A model generated the notes under the pieces. That model saw nothing but the letters and a program-made list of their open reading frames with translations, was not told the DNA's origin and made no database searches. Source: an uncultured Lachnospiraceae bacterium (lineage in GTDB: Bacteria > Bacillota > Clostridia > Lachnospirales > Lachnospiraceae). From it: DNA of 64,000 nucleotides. Below, in pieces: positions 31,826 to 39,341 of the stretch. Position numbers and translations under genes: made by a program. Location of the stretch: contig URMK01000002.1 in assembly GCA_900548905.1 (NCBI GenBank), positions 1 through 64,000 on the forward strand. The letters are read 5' to 3'. How positions within the stretch are numbered: the stretch's first letter is position 1; each line of letters begins with the position of its first letter.

Positions 31826-32968
31826 ATGCAGATATATGTAGTAGAACAGGGGGATACCCTGGCTTCCATAGCAGCGGCTTACCGGGCGGACATTTACGGC
31901 CTTATTTATGACAACCAAATCCCTTATCCGTACCGGCTTGCCGTCGGGCAGTCTCTTCTCATTACCGGGCTGAACGATGTCCCGTCGGCATCCTATGACG
32001 CCTATGTCAACGGTTATGCTTATCCGTTCATCGGGAATTATGTACTGGAACAGACGCTGCCTTATCTGACCTCCCTTTCTGTTTTCTCCTATGGTTTTAC
32101 CGACGAAGGATATTTAATCCCGCCGGCGCTGGACGATGGGCCTATGATTCAGGCGGCTCTGGAAGCGGGAACGGCCCCGGTGCTGACTCTGACCCCCTTC
32201 GGCCCGGACGGACAGTTTAATAACTATCTGATTTCTGTTCTTGTGAATGATTGGGAGGTACGCAGTACCCTGATCCGGGAACTTCTGTATACCATAGAAG
32301 AAAAGGGCTTCCAGGGAGTGGATATAGATTTTGAATTTATCCTGGCACAAGACAGGGACAGTTTCACCTCTTTTGTGGCACAGGTGCGCTCGGAAGTAAA
32401 TAAGCTGGGATATCCGGTATCCGTAGCCCTGGCTCCGAAGACCTCCGACACACAGACGGGGCTGCTTTATGAGGGAAAGGACTATGAGGGGCTGGGGGAG
32501 GCGGCTGACAGTGTGCTGCTCATGACTTATGAATGGGGATATACATATGGGCCGGCAATGGCTGTGGCCCCGCTGAATAAGGTGAGAGAAGTGGTGGAAT
32601 ATGCCATTACCAAAATACCGCCCCAAAAGATCGATTTGGGCATTCCCAATTACGGGTATGACTGGACGTTACCCTTCGTGAGGGGGGAGAGCAGGGCATT
32701 AACCATAGGGAATGTGGAAGCTGTGCAGATCGCCATAGAAAACGGAGCGGATATCCAATTTGATGAGACGGCGATGTCTCCCTGGTTCCGTTATAGTATA
32801 TATGGAACCGAACATGAGGTATGGTTTGAGGATGTGCGCAGCCTTCAGGCCAAATTTGATCTGATAAAGAGCTATGGGCTGAGGGGGATGGGCTATTGGC
32901 AGATTATGCAGCTGTTCCGTGCGAACTGGCTTTTACTGGACTATAACTTCAATATTAGAAAACGCTGA
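31826..32968 (+). CDS. LysM-GH18 protein, YaaH/SleL-like spore cortex hydrolase
   Basis: 380 residues without a signal peptide. An N-terminal LysM domain (YVVEQGDTLASIAAAYR...NQIPYPYRLAVGQSLLI, residues 2-49) is followed by a GH18 barrel; the catalytic stretch GVDIDFEF near residue 160 fits the DxxDxDxE motif with its acid Glu. YaaH/SleL enzymes are spore proteins with N-acetylglucosaminidase activity on cortex fragments and usually have two LysM domains; here only one is seen. The ribosome site before the ATG is weak. No operon partner. A role in germination fits the other sporulation genes in the window, but a vegetative wall role cannot be excluded. Confidence 0.82.
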   Translation: MQIYVVEQGDTLASIAAAYRADIYGLIYDNQIPYPYRLAVGQSLLITGLNDVPSASYDAYVNGYAYPFIGNYVLEQTLPYLTSLSVFSYGFTDEGYLIPPALDDGPMIQAALEAGTAPVLTLTPFGPDGQFNNYLISVLVNDWEVRSTLIRELLYTIEEKGFQGVDIDFEFILAQDRDSFTSFVAQVRSEVNKLGYPVSVALAPKTSDTQTGLLYEGKDYEGLGEAADSVLLMTYEWGYTYGPAMAVAPLNKVREVVEYAITKIPPQKIDLGIPNYGYDWTLPFVRGESRALTIGNVEAVQIAIENGADIQFDETAMSPWFRYSIYGTEHEVWFEDVRSLQAKFDLIKSYGLRGMGYWQIMQLFRANWLLLDYNFNIRKR

Positions 32969-32994
32969 AGGCTTGTGGGGCCGGTATTTCCGTA

Positions 32995-33040
32995 GCCGTT
33001 CAGATGGTCCGGGCAAAAAGCCTGCCGGTTAATCCGACAG
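32995..33040 (-). terminator. Terminator overlapping the ABC-F stop codon
   Basis: On the reverse strand GCCTGTCGG-ATTAA-CCGGCAGGC is followed by TTTTTGC; the TAA stop of the ABC-F gene is in the loop. Confidence 0.75.
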
Positions 33041-35005
33041 GCCTTCCCATTCCTCCATTTGAAGGAGGAGAGCTTCTTCCAGCTGTTCTTTTTCTTTGGT
33101 TAATTCCTGCAGCCGTGCCACGTTGGTGCAGACGTCAGGACGGGTCATTTCTTCATCAATCTCCGCACTGCGTTTTTCGAGGCGTTCGATTTCTGCCTCG
33201 CAGCGTTTCAGAGCATTTTCCTTTTTGCGCTGTGCGGCCAGGGCTTCTTTTTGGGACTGCCAGTCCTGTTTCAGACTGGATTCGCCGCCGGAACGGATGA
33301 CCCCTTCATTCATCCCGGGCGTGACGTTGGAATCGCTCCATGGAAGCGAAGCATTCCGGGCAGGGAGGGTTCCGCCGGTTTCCGGGGAGGAAAGGGCGGT
33401 TTCCGCTTTCTTTTCCAGATAATAATCATAGTTGCCCAGATATCCGGTAAAGGCACCGTCCTCCAGTTCCAGAATACGGGAAGCGGTACGGTTGATAAAA
33501 TAGCGGTCATGGGAAACATACAGCACGGTGCCGCTGTAGCTGTTTACAGCATCCTCCAGGATTTCTTTGCTCATGATATCAAGATGGTTGGTAGGTTCAT
33601 CCAGGATAAGGAAATTAGCTTCCGACAGCATCAGCTTGGCGAGGGATACACGGCCCCGTTCTCCGCCGGACAGCATTTTGATCTGTTTGAATACATCATC
33701 CCCGGTAAAGAGGAAGGCAGCCAGTACATTCCGGATCTCCGTATTGGTGAGGGTGGGATACTCATCCGATATTTCCTCAAATAACGTTTTATCCGGATGG
33801 AGTACATGGTGCTCCTGATCATAATATCCGATATGTACCTTGGAACCCAGCTTGATTTCTCCCGCATCCTGCTCCACAATGCCGTTGATAATCTTTAACA
33901 GAGTGGTCTTTCCGGTGCCGTTGTCACCGATGATTGCCACATGTTCCCCGCGTTTCAGGGAAAAGGAAAGATTGTCAAACAATTTTTCCGGCCCGAAGGC
34001 TTTTGCCAGTCCTTCTACCTGTAAACAATCATTACCGCTCATAATCCGGGGCGTGAGTTCCATACGCATGTCCGCCCTCGTTTCGGAGGGCTTCTCCAGA
34101 ACATCGATTTTCTGAAGCATTTTTTCACGGCTTTCCGCCCGGCGGATGGATTTTTCCCGGTTAAAGGAGCGCAGCTTTTCGATAACCGCCTCCTGATGCC
34201 TGATTTCCTGCTGCTGGTTCATATAGGCATTCCATCTGGCCGCACGCAGCTGTTCTTTTTTAACCGCATAGTCGGAGTAATTCCCATGAAAGACGGAGAC
34301 CTCCGTGCTGTCTATTTCAATGATTTTATTGGCAATTTTGTCCAGAAAGTATCGATCATGGGAAACGATAAGTACAGCACCCTTATAATTCAGCAGATAG
34401 GTTTCCAGCCACGCGATGGAAGACATATCCAGATGGTTGGTAGGCTCGTCCAGAATGATAAGATCCGGCTTGTGCAGCAGCAGCTTCCCCAGGGCAACCC
34501 GGGTTTTCTGCCCCCCGGAAAGAGTGGACGCCTTTTTGGTAAATTCTTCTTCCGTAAAGCCAAGTCCTTTGAGGACACCGGTGATTTCGCTCTTATAGCT
34601 ATAGCCGTCCGCCTGTTCAAACTGATGCGTGTAAAGGGCATACTGTTCCATAAGGACTGTGAGGGCATCTCCCCGGACATGCTTCATTTCCAGCTCGCAG
34701 CTGCGGATTTTTTCCTCCAGCCGGATAACGTCCCTTTTTACCTCCAGCAGCTCGTCATATATGGTATTTTCGCTGTTTGATTCGGCATTCTGGGCAAGGT
34801 AGCCGTAGGATCTGTCCTTTCCGAAGACCACCTGCCCGCTGTCGGGCTCCAGCTCGCCTACAAGAATCCGCAGCAGAGTAGTTTTGCCGGCACCGTTGAT
34901 TCCTACGATTGCAGCTTTTTCGTGATCTTCTATGTGAAAGGAGCAATTCTTAAAAACCTGCTTTTCATGAAATGCTTTATTAATATTCTGACAGGATAGT
35001 ATCAT
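33029..35005 (-). CDS. ABC-F ATPase, YdiF/Uup-like, with repeat-derived linker
   Basis: 658 residues with two ABC domains: Walker A GINGAGKTT and GDNGTGKTT, signatures LSGGQKTRVALGK and LSGGERGRVSLAK, and LILDEPTNHLDMSS / LILDEPTNHLDIMS with the EPTNHLD box of the ABC-F class. A C-terminal coiled coil (about 590-655, LKRCEAEIERLEKRSAEIDEE) is present. ABC-F proteins act on the ribosome and have no membrane domain. The linker between the second ABC domain and the coiled coil (about 540-580) is low in order and contains one 18-bp repeat unit in reverse orientation, read as NASLPWS rather than MEAKHS. No arginine-rich resistance-type interdomain extension is evident, so antibiotic resistance is not implied. 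Confidence 0.9.
   Translation of the reverse strand: MILSCQNINKAFHEKQVFKNCSFHIEDHEKAAIVGINGAGKTTLLRILVGELEPDSGQVVFGKDRSYGYLAQNAESNSENTIYDELLEVKRDVIRLEEKIRSCELEMKHVRGDALTVLMEQYALYTHQFEQADGYSYKSEITGVLKGLGFTEEEFTKKASTLSGGQKTRVALGKLLLHKPDLIILDEPTNHLDMSSIAWLETYLLNYKGAVLIVSHDRYFLDKIANKIIEIDSTEVSVFHGNYSDYAVKKEQLRAARWNAYMNQQQEIRHQEAVIEKLRSFNREKSIRRAESREKMLQKIDVLEKPSETRADMRMELTPRIMSGNDCLQVEGLAKAFGPEKLFDNLSFSLKRGEHVAIIGDNGTGKTTLLKIINGIVEQDAGEIKLGSKVHIGYYDQEHHVLHPDKTLFEEISDEYPTLTNTEIRNVLAAFLFTGDDVFKQIKMLSGGERGRVSLAKLMLSEANFLILDEPTNHLDIMSKEILEDAVNSYSGTVLYVSHDRYFINRTASRILELEDGAFTGYLGNYDYYLEKKAETALSSPETGGTLPARNASLPWSDSNVTPGMNEGVIRSGGESSLKQDWQSQKEALAAQRKKENALKRCEAEIERLEKRSAEIDEEMTRPDVCTNVARLQELTKEKEQLEEALLLQMEEWEGLSD
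33340..33357 (+). repeat. MEAKHS 18-bp repeat, single unit antisense to the ABC-F gene
   Basis: ATGGAAGCGAAGCATTCC on the plus strand, preceded by CGCTCC as in the end of the first peptidase unit. The host gene is on the minus strand, so the unit is read as GGAATGCTTCGC... in a different frame. This shows that the conserved entity is DNA, not the MEAKHS peptide. Confidence 0.8.
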
Positions 35006-35031
35006 GGAACACCTCTTTGTTTTGTTATTCT

Positions 35032-35072
35032 TGCTTAGTACTTGTTCAGGACAACCTGAACAGTTACAAGTT
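35032..35072. repeat. GTAAC-family palindrome, decayed left arm
   Basis: GTTCAGG-ACAA-CCTGAAC (35044-35061) with intact right end AGTTAC; the left end reads AGTACTT instead of GTAAC. It sits between the divergent ABC-F and rex genes. Confidence 0.6.
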
Positions 35073-35116
35073 TACCGTTGAAAGAACGCACTGTCAATTC
35101 AAACCGAACTAATTCA

Positions 35117-35145
35117 TTGACATTTTTTTAACATATGACTATAAT
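35117..35145 (+). promoter_or_regulatory. Promoter of rex with a possible Rex box
   Basis: Consensus TTGACA (35117-35122) and TATAAT (35140-35145), 17-bp spacer. The stretch 35117-35134 (TTGACA...TTAACAT) resembles the Rex consensus TTGTTAA-N4-TTAACAA, with a good right half and a poor left half, suggesting autoregulation by NADH/NAD ratio. Confidence 0.75.
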
Positions 35146-35189
35146 AAAATAGGAAAGTAATTGAATCTTAACAATGGAGGCGTAATGAA

Positions 35190-35861
35190 TTGGATAAAGA
35201 AATTTCTCAGGCAGTAATAGCACGTCTTCCCAGATATTTCAGGTACCTTGGCGAATTGAAGGACAGCGGTGTGGAGAGGATTTCCTCACAGGAATTGAGC
35301 AGGCTTATGCATGTGACCGCATCACAAATCCGGCAGGACTTTAATAATTTCGGCGGCTTCGGACAGCAGGGGTATGGCTACAACGTAGAGTATCTGTACT
35401 CGGAAATCGGTAAAATACTCGGGCTGGATAAAAAACATCACCTGATTATAATCGGAGCAGGCAACCTGGGACAGGCTCTGGCAAACTATATGAATTTCGA
35501 ACGCAGGGGCTTTATTTTTACAGGCGTTTTTGATATCAATGAAAAGCTGCAGGGCAGGATGATCCGCGGGATGAAGGTCCGGCCGATGGAAGAAATGCAG
35601 GAATTCGTCAAGGACAACAATATTGATATTGCCGTTCTCACCATACCCAAGGAAGGCGCGGCCGCCGCTGCGGAAAAGCTGGTAGGTATGGGAATCAAGG
35701 CCATATGGAATTTTGCCCATGTGGATCTGGATGTGCCGGCCAGCGTACAGGTTGAGAACGTACATCTTTCCGACAGTCTGATCAAGCTGTCCTATATGAT
35801 TAACCAGTATGAAAATGAACAGGAGATAAACGGGGAAGAGAGTCCAAAGGACAGGCAGTAA
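35190..35861 (+). CDS. rex: Redox-sensing transcriptional repressor Rex
   Basis: 223 residues. N-terminal winged helix (AVIARLPRYFRYLGELKDSG, SSQELSRLMHVTASQIRQDF) and C-terminal Rossmann domain with IGAGNLGQALANY, which binds NAD(H). GGFGQQGYGYNVEYL links them, as in the family. Rex dimers leave DNA when NADH is high, controlling fermentation genes. The start is a TTG at 35190 with GGAGG 9 nt upstream; the ATG five bases earlier is in another frame and stops after ten codons. Length equals the family norm of about 210-220. Confidence 0.95.
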   Translation: MDKEISQAVIARLPRYFRYLGELKDSGVERISSQELSRLMHVTASQIRQDFNNFGGFGQQGYGYNVEYLYSEIGKILGLDKKHHLIIIGAGNLGQALANYMNFERRGFIFTGVFDINEKLQGRMIRGMKVRPMEEMQEFVKDNNIDIAVLTIPKEGAAAAAEKLVGMGIKAIWNFAHVDLDVPASVQVENVHLSDSLIKLSYMINQYENEQEINGEESPKDRQ

Positions 35862-35870
35862 AGGGTCTGT

Positions 35871-35907
35871 AAAATGCGTCAGAGTATTTCACTCCGGACG
35901 CATTTTT
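35871..35907 (+). terminator. Terminator of rex
   Basis: AAAATGCGTC pairs with GACGCATTTT, with inner GAGT/ACTC pairing, followed by a T run. Confidence 0.85.
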
Positions 35908-36018
35908 GCATGAAAAACCGCATGTCCCGCGAAGGCCGGTATTGTCATCGGGATGCTGTTACAGTGCTTACCTGCATGTGTATTGCAGCATATTGTCCGG
36001 CCGGAAAGGAAAACAGAA

Positions 36019-37629
36019 ATGGAATATCTGGTAACAGCAGAAGAAATGAAACGGTGTGACAGGAATACGATAAAGCATTTTGGGATGCCTTCCATGGTAT
36101 TAATGGAGCGGGCGGCTCTGGCGTGTGCCCGGGAACTGCTCGACAGAGACAGACAGCTGCAGGAAGCGATGCGCCCTTTTGGGCATGTGCCTGCCGGCAG
36201 GAGGACGCTGGTAGTGGCGGGAACCGGAAACAACGGCGGTGACGGCCTGGCAATAGGGAGGCTTCTGCATCAGGCCGGGTTCCCGGTAGATTTCTGCCTG
36301 CCCGGCAATAAGGAGCGCTATACGGAAGAAACCGAAACCCAGCTGTCTGTCTTATCACGTTATGGGCAGAAGGTCATGCGCAAACTTCCGGAAGGGGAAT
36401 ATGATATAATCATAGACGCACTTTTCGGAATCGGCCTGACGAAACCTGTGGAAGGCGTGTACGCGGAAGCGGTGGATTTTATCAACAGCCGGAATGCCTA
36501 TGTGCTTTCCGTGGATATCCCATCCGGCATTCATGCCGATACGGGAGAAGTTATGGGCTGTGCGGTACAGGCGGATGTTACCGTGACCTTTGCGTACCGG
36601 AAGCTGGGACTTGTTTTATATCCGGGGACCCGTTATGCCGGGCGGGTGGTATGTGCCGGTATTGGTATTACGGAAGAAAGCTTTTTGGGAACCCCGCCCC
36701 GGATTTTTACCTGCGGGAAGGAGGAAGCCGCCTGGCTGCCTCCCCGTCCGGAGGATGGGAATAAAGGGACTTTTGGAAAGGTTGCACTGCTCGCCGGCAG
36801 CAGGGGGATGGCCGGAGCCTGTCAGTTGTCCGCATCGGCGATCCTGCATACGGGAGCGGGTATGGTACGGGTAGTAACGGAAGAAGGGAACCGGGTCGTT
36901 TTGCAGAATGCGGTGCCGGAGGCTATGATAACTGCCTATAGCCAATGGTCGGAAGCCTTTGAAAAGGAACTGCTGGATGTTTTTTCCTGGGCGGATGTGA
37001 CCGCCGTCGGGCCGGGGCTCGGCAAGAGTGATGCCGCTTGCAGGCTTCTGGAAATGGCGGTGGATCATGCCCGGGGAGTGCTGGTTGTGGATGCGGATGC
37101 CCTGAACCTGTTGGCGGAACAGGAGGCGCTGCTTGATAAACTCACGGCCATGCAGCAGGATCCGGAACAAAGAAGAGCCCTGATCCTCACCCCCCATCCG
37201 GGGGAATTCGGCCGTCTGGCCGGGAAAAAAATCCCGGAAATACAAAAAGAAGCCATACCATTAACCAGGGAATGGGCAAAAAAGCTGCATGCCGCCATGA
37301 TCTTAAAGGGTGCCCGGACACTTGTGGGCAGCCCCGACGGGGAAATGTATTTGAATATGACAGGGAACAGCGGTATGGCGACAGCCGGCAGCGGCGATGT
37401 ACTGACAGGAATCCTTGCCGGGCTGACGGCTCAGGGCATGGATGCTTTCCGGGCGGCATGTACCGGCGTCTTTCTCCATGGCAGCGCCGGGGACAGAGCC
37501 GCACATAAGAAAAGCGAATACGGTGTTACGGCGGGAGCCTTGATTGAGGAGCTGGATAGGATCATGCCTCAGCGGAATGAGGAAAAGGATTTGTGCACAG
37601 ATGGGAGCATACATTATGAAAAACTATGA
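36019..37629 (+). CDS. nnr: Bifunctional NAD(P)H-hydrate epimerase / ADP-dependent NAD(P)H-hydrate dehydratase
   Basis: 536 residues. N-terminal YjeF_N epimerase domain (MEYLVTAEEMKRCDRNTIKHFGMPS; GTGNNGGDGLAIGRLL; DIIIDALFGIGLTKPV; LSVDIPSGIHADTGEV) and C-terminal YjeF_C dehydratase domain (NKGTFGKVALLAGSRGMAGA; VGPGLGKSD; DADALNLLA; LTPHPGEFGRL; NSGMATAGSGDVLTGILAGL). It repairs hydrated NADH and NADPH; the GSGDVLTG Asp is catalytic. AAAGGA lies 8 nt before ATG 36019, and codons upstream of it are not family-like. The 3' end overlaps the alr start by 14 nt, so the two are coupled, a common Clostridia arrangement. Confidence 0.93.
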   Translation: MEYLVTAEEMKRCDRNTIKHFGMPSMVLMERAALACARELLDRDRQLQEAMRPFGHVPAGRRTLVVAGTGNNGGDGLAIGRLLHQAGFPVDFCLPGNKERYTEETETQLSVLSRYGQKVMRKLPEGEYDIIIDALFGIGLTKPVEGVYAEAVDFINSRNAYVLSVDIPSGIHADTGEVMGCAVQADVTVTFAYRKLGLVLYPGTRYAGRVVCAGIGITEESFLGTPPRIFTCGKEEAAWLPPRPEDGNKGTFGKVALLAGSRGMAGACQLSASAILHTGAGMVRVVTEEGNRVVLQNAVPEAMITAYSQWSEAFEKELLDVFSWADVTAVGPGLGKSDAACRLLEMAVDHARGVLVVDADALNLLAEQEALLDKLTAMQQDPEQRRALILTPHPGEFGRLAGKKIPEIQKEAIPLTREWAKKLHAAMILKGARTLVGSPDGEMYLNMTGNSGMATAGSGDVLTGILAGLTAQGMDAFRAACTGVFLHGSAGDRAAHKKSEYGVTAGALIEELDRIMPQRNEEKDLCTDGSIHYEKL

Positions 37630-38794
37630 CCGGGTATGGGCAGCCGTGGATTTGGACGCGGTGAAGTATAATATGGTTCACATGAAAGAAAATATCAGAG
37701 AGGAAACGAAAATCATAGCGGTGGTTAAAACCGATGGCTACGGCCATGGTGCGGTTCCTATCGCCCATGAAATCGAGGATATGCCTTTCCTTCACGGTTT
37801 TGCGGTAGCTACCGTGGAAGAGGCTCTGATTCTCAGAGGGAGCGGAATCCGAAAACCGGTTTTGGTCCTGGGCTATACCTTTCCGTATTGCTATGAAAAG
37901 ATGGCCCGGGAGGAAATCCGCCCCGCAGTCTTCCGGGAAGATATGCTGGAGGAATTGGGGAAGGCCGGTACCGCCTGCGGGCGGCCTGTTAAAATACATA
38001 TTAAGGTGGATACGGGCATGAGCCGTATCGGTATCCGGCCGGACGAGAGCGGCCTCGCCTTTGTAAGGAAATGTGCAGAAACGCCGGGGATAGAAATCGA
38101 GGGTCTTTTCACACATTTTGCCAAAGCGGATGAAGCGGATAAAACTTCTGCGAAAAAGCAGCTGGAAACCTTTCTGGCTTTTGCCGGACAGATTGAGGAG
38201 CGGCTGGGAATCCGGATCCCTGTCAGGCATTGTTCCAACAGTGCGGGAATCGTGGAACTGAAGGAAGCAAACCTGGATGTGGTGCGGGCGGGAATTACCC
38301 TGTACGGCCTGTGGCCCTCCTGTGAGGTGAAAAAGGATATCGTTTCCCTTCACCCGGTCCTGTCCCTGAAGAGCCGTATCGTATACATAAAAGAGCTGGA
38401 GGCCGGTATGGCGGTCAGCTATGGGGGGACCTTTGTTGCGAAGGAACCTATGCAGGTGGCTACCATACCCGTAGGCTATGGGGACGGCTATCCCAGAAGC
38501 CTTTCCAATAAAGGCCATGTGCTGATTCATGGAAAAAAAGCGCCGATCCTGGGCCGGGTCTGCATGGATCAGTTTATGGTGGATGTGACCGGGATACCGG
38601 AAGCAGCCCAGGGGGATGAAGTGACACTGATCGGCTGTGACGGAGAAGAAAGCATAACCATGGAGGAGCTTGGTGAGCTTTCCGGCCGTTTCAACTATGA
38701 ACTTGCCTGCTGCCTGAATAAGAGGGTCCCGAGAATATATAGGAGGGACGGCAAAGCCGTATACAGCAAAGATTCCTTCCGGGATTTCCGCTGA
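37616..38794 (+). CDS. alr: Alanine racemase
   Basis: 392 residues. PLP-binding VVKTDGYGHGA holds the catalytic Lys; VDTGMSRIGI, HCSNSAG, VRAGITLYGL and SYGGTF (catalytic Tyr of the second subunit) follow, and CMDQFMVDVT is in the C-terminal beta domain. It makes D-alanine for peptidoglycan. GGGAG lies 8 nt upstream of the chosen ATG; an in-frame ATG at 37601 has a poorly spaced site. Followed 98 nt later by a MazF-like gene, the usual Firmicutes order alr-(mazE)-mazF, but without room for mazE. Confidence 0.95.
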   Translation: MKNYDRVWAAVDLDAVKYNMVHMKENIREETKIIAVVKTDGYGHGAVPIAHEIEDMPFLHGFAVATVEEALILRGSGIRKPVLVLGYTFPYCYEKMAREEIRPAVFREDMLEELGKAGTACGRPVKIHIKVDTGMSRIGIRPDESGLAFVRKCAETPGIEIEGLFTHFAKADEADKTSAKKQLETFLAFAGQIEERLGIRIPVRHCSNSAGIVELKEANLDVVRAGITLYGLWPSCEVKKDIVSLHPVLSLKSRIVYIKELEAGMAVSYGGTFVAKEPMQVATIPVGYGDGYPRSLSNKGHVLIHGKKAPILGRVCMDQFMVDVTGIPEAAQGDEVTLIGCDGEESITMEELGELSGRFNYELACCLNKRVPRIYRRDGKAVYSKDSFRDFR

Positions 38795-38892
38795 AAATTA
38801 TCTGACCTGAATACCTTCCGAAAAAAAGGCAATAATATTGCAAGGCGGCGAAATCAGAAGCTGCCATCAGGAAAGAAGAAGGAGAGTCAGGA

Positions 38893-39234
38893 ATGAGACG
38901 CGGAGATATTTATTACGCTGATTTAAGACCGGTGATCGGATCGGAGCAGGGAGGGATCCGGCCGGTGTTGATTATACAGAACGATGTGGGAAACAAACAC
39001 AGCCCCACAGTAATTTGTGCAGCAATAACCTCGAAGATGAACAAGGCAAAGCTTCCCACCCATATTGAGCTTCGGGCGGGACAGTACGATATTGTCAAGG
39101 ATTCCGTCATTTTACTGGAGCAGCTGCGGACAATCGACAAACAGAGGCTGAAGGACAGAGTCTGTCATCTGGATGATCCCACTATGGCAAGGGTAAACCA
39201 GGCGCTGAAGGTCAGCCTGGAATTAAATACATAA
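38893..39234 (+). CDS. MazF/PemK-family endoribonuclease toxin without adjacent antitoxin
   Basis: 113 residues, close to Bacillus NdoA: MRRGDIYYADLRPVIGSEQGGIRPVLIIQND, NKHSPTVICAAITSKMNKAKLPTHIEL, DSVILLEQLRTIDKQRLKD. The RGD, RPVL and SVILLEQ(I/L)RTIDK motifs are those of sequence-specific MazF RNases. The 98-nt gap after alr cannot hold a MazE-type antitoxin (about 80-95 codons), so the toxin is an orphan here or its partner lies elsewhere. GAAGGAGAG gives a good ribosome site. Transcription probably runs from alr, since no promoter is obvious in the gap. Confidence 0.9.
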   Translation: MRRGDIYYADLRPVIGSEQGGIRPVLIIQNDVGNKHSPTVICAAITSKMNKAKLPTHIELRAGQYDIVKDSVILLEQLRTIDKQRLKDRVCHLDDPTMARVNQALKVSLELNT

Positions 39235-39249
39235 GCTAAGCGTGGTTTC

Positions 39250-39278
39250 TTGACGTTTTTTTACCGAGATGATATATT
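39250..39278 (+). promoter_or_regulatory. Promoter of the CNNM/CBS gene
   Basis: TTGACG (39250-39255) and TATATT (39273-39278), 17-bp spacer, 16 nt after the mazF-like stop. Confidence 0.75.
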
Positions 39279-39287
39279 AAGGAGAGT

Positions 39288-39323
39288 AAGGCGGTGTATA
39301 CGCGTCAGTGTATACACCGCCTT
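39288..39323 (+). promoter_or_regulatory. Strong hairpin at the 5' end of the CNNM/CBS transcript
   Basis: AAGGCGGTGTATAC and GTATACACCGCCTT form 14-bp perfect arms with an 8-nt loop, starting about at the predicted transcription start and ending 7 nt before the AAGGAG ribosome site. No T run follows, so it is not an ordinary terminator; mRNA stabilisation, translation control or a DNA-binding dyad are possible. Confidence 0.6.
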
Positions 39324-39341
39324 GAAAAAGGAGTTGATAGA

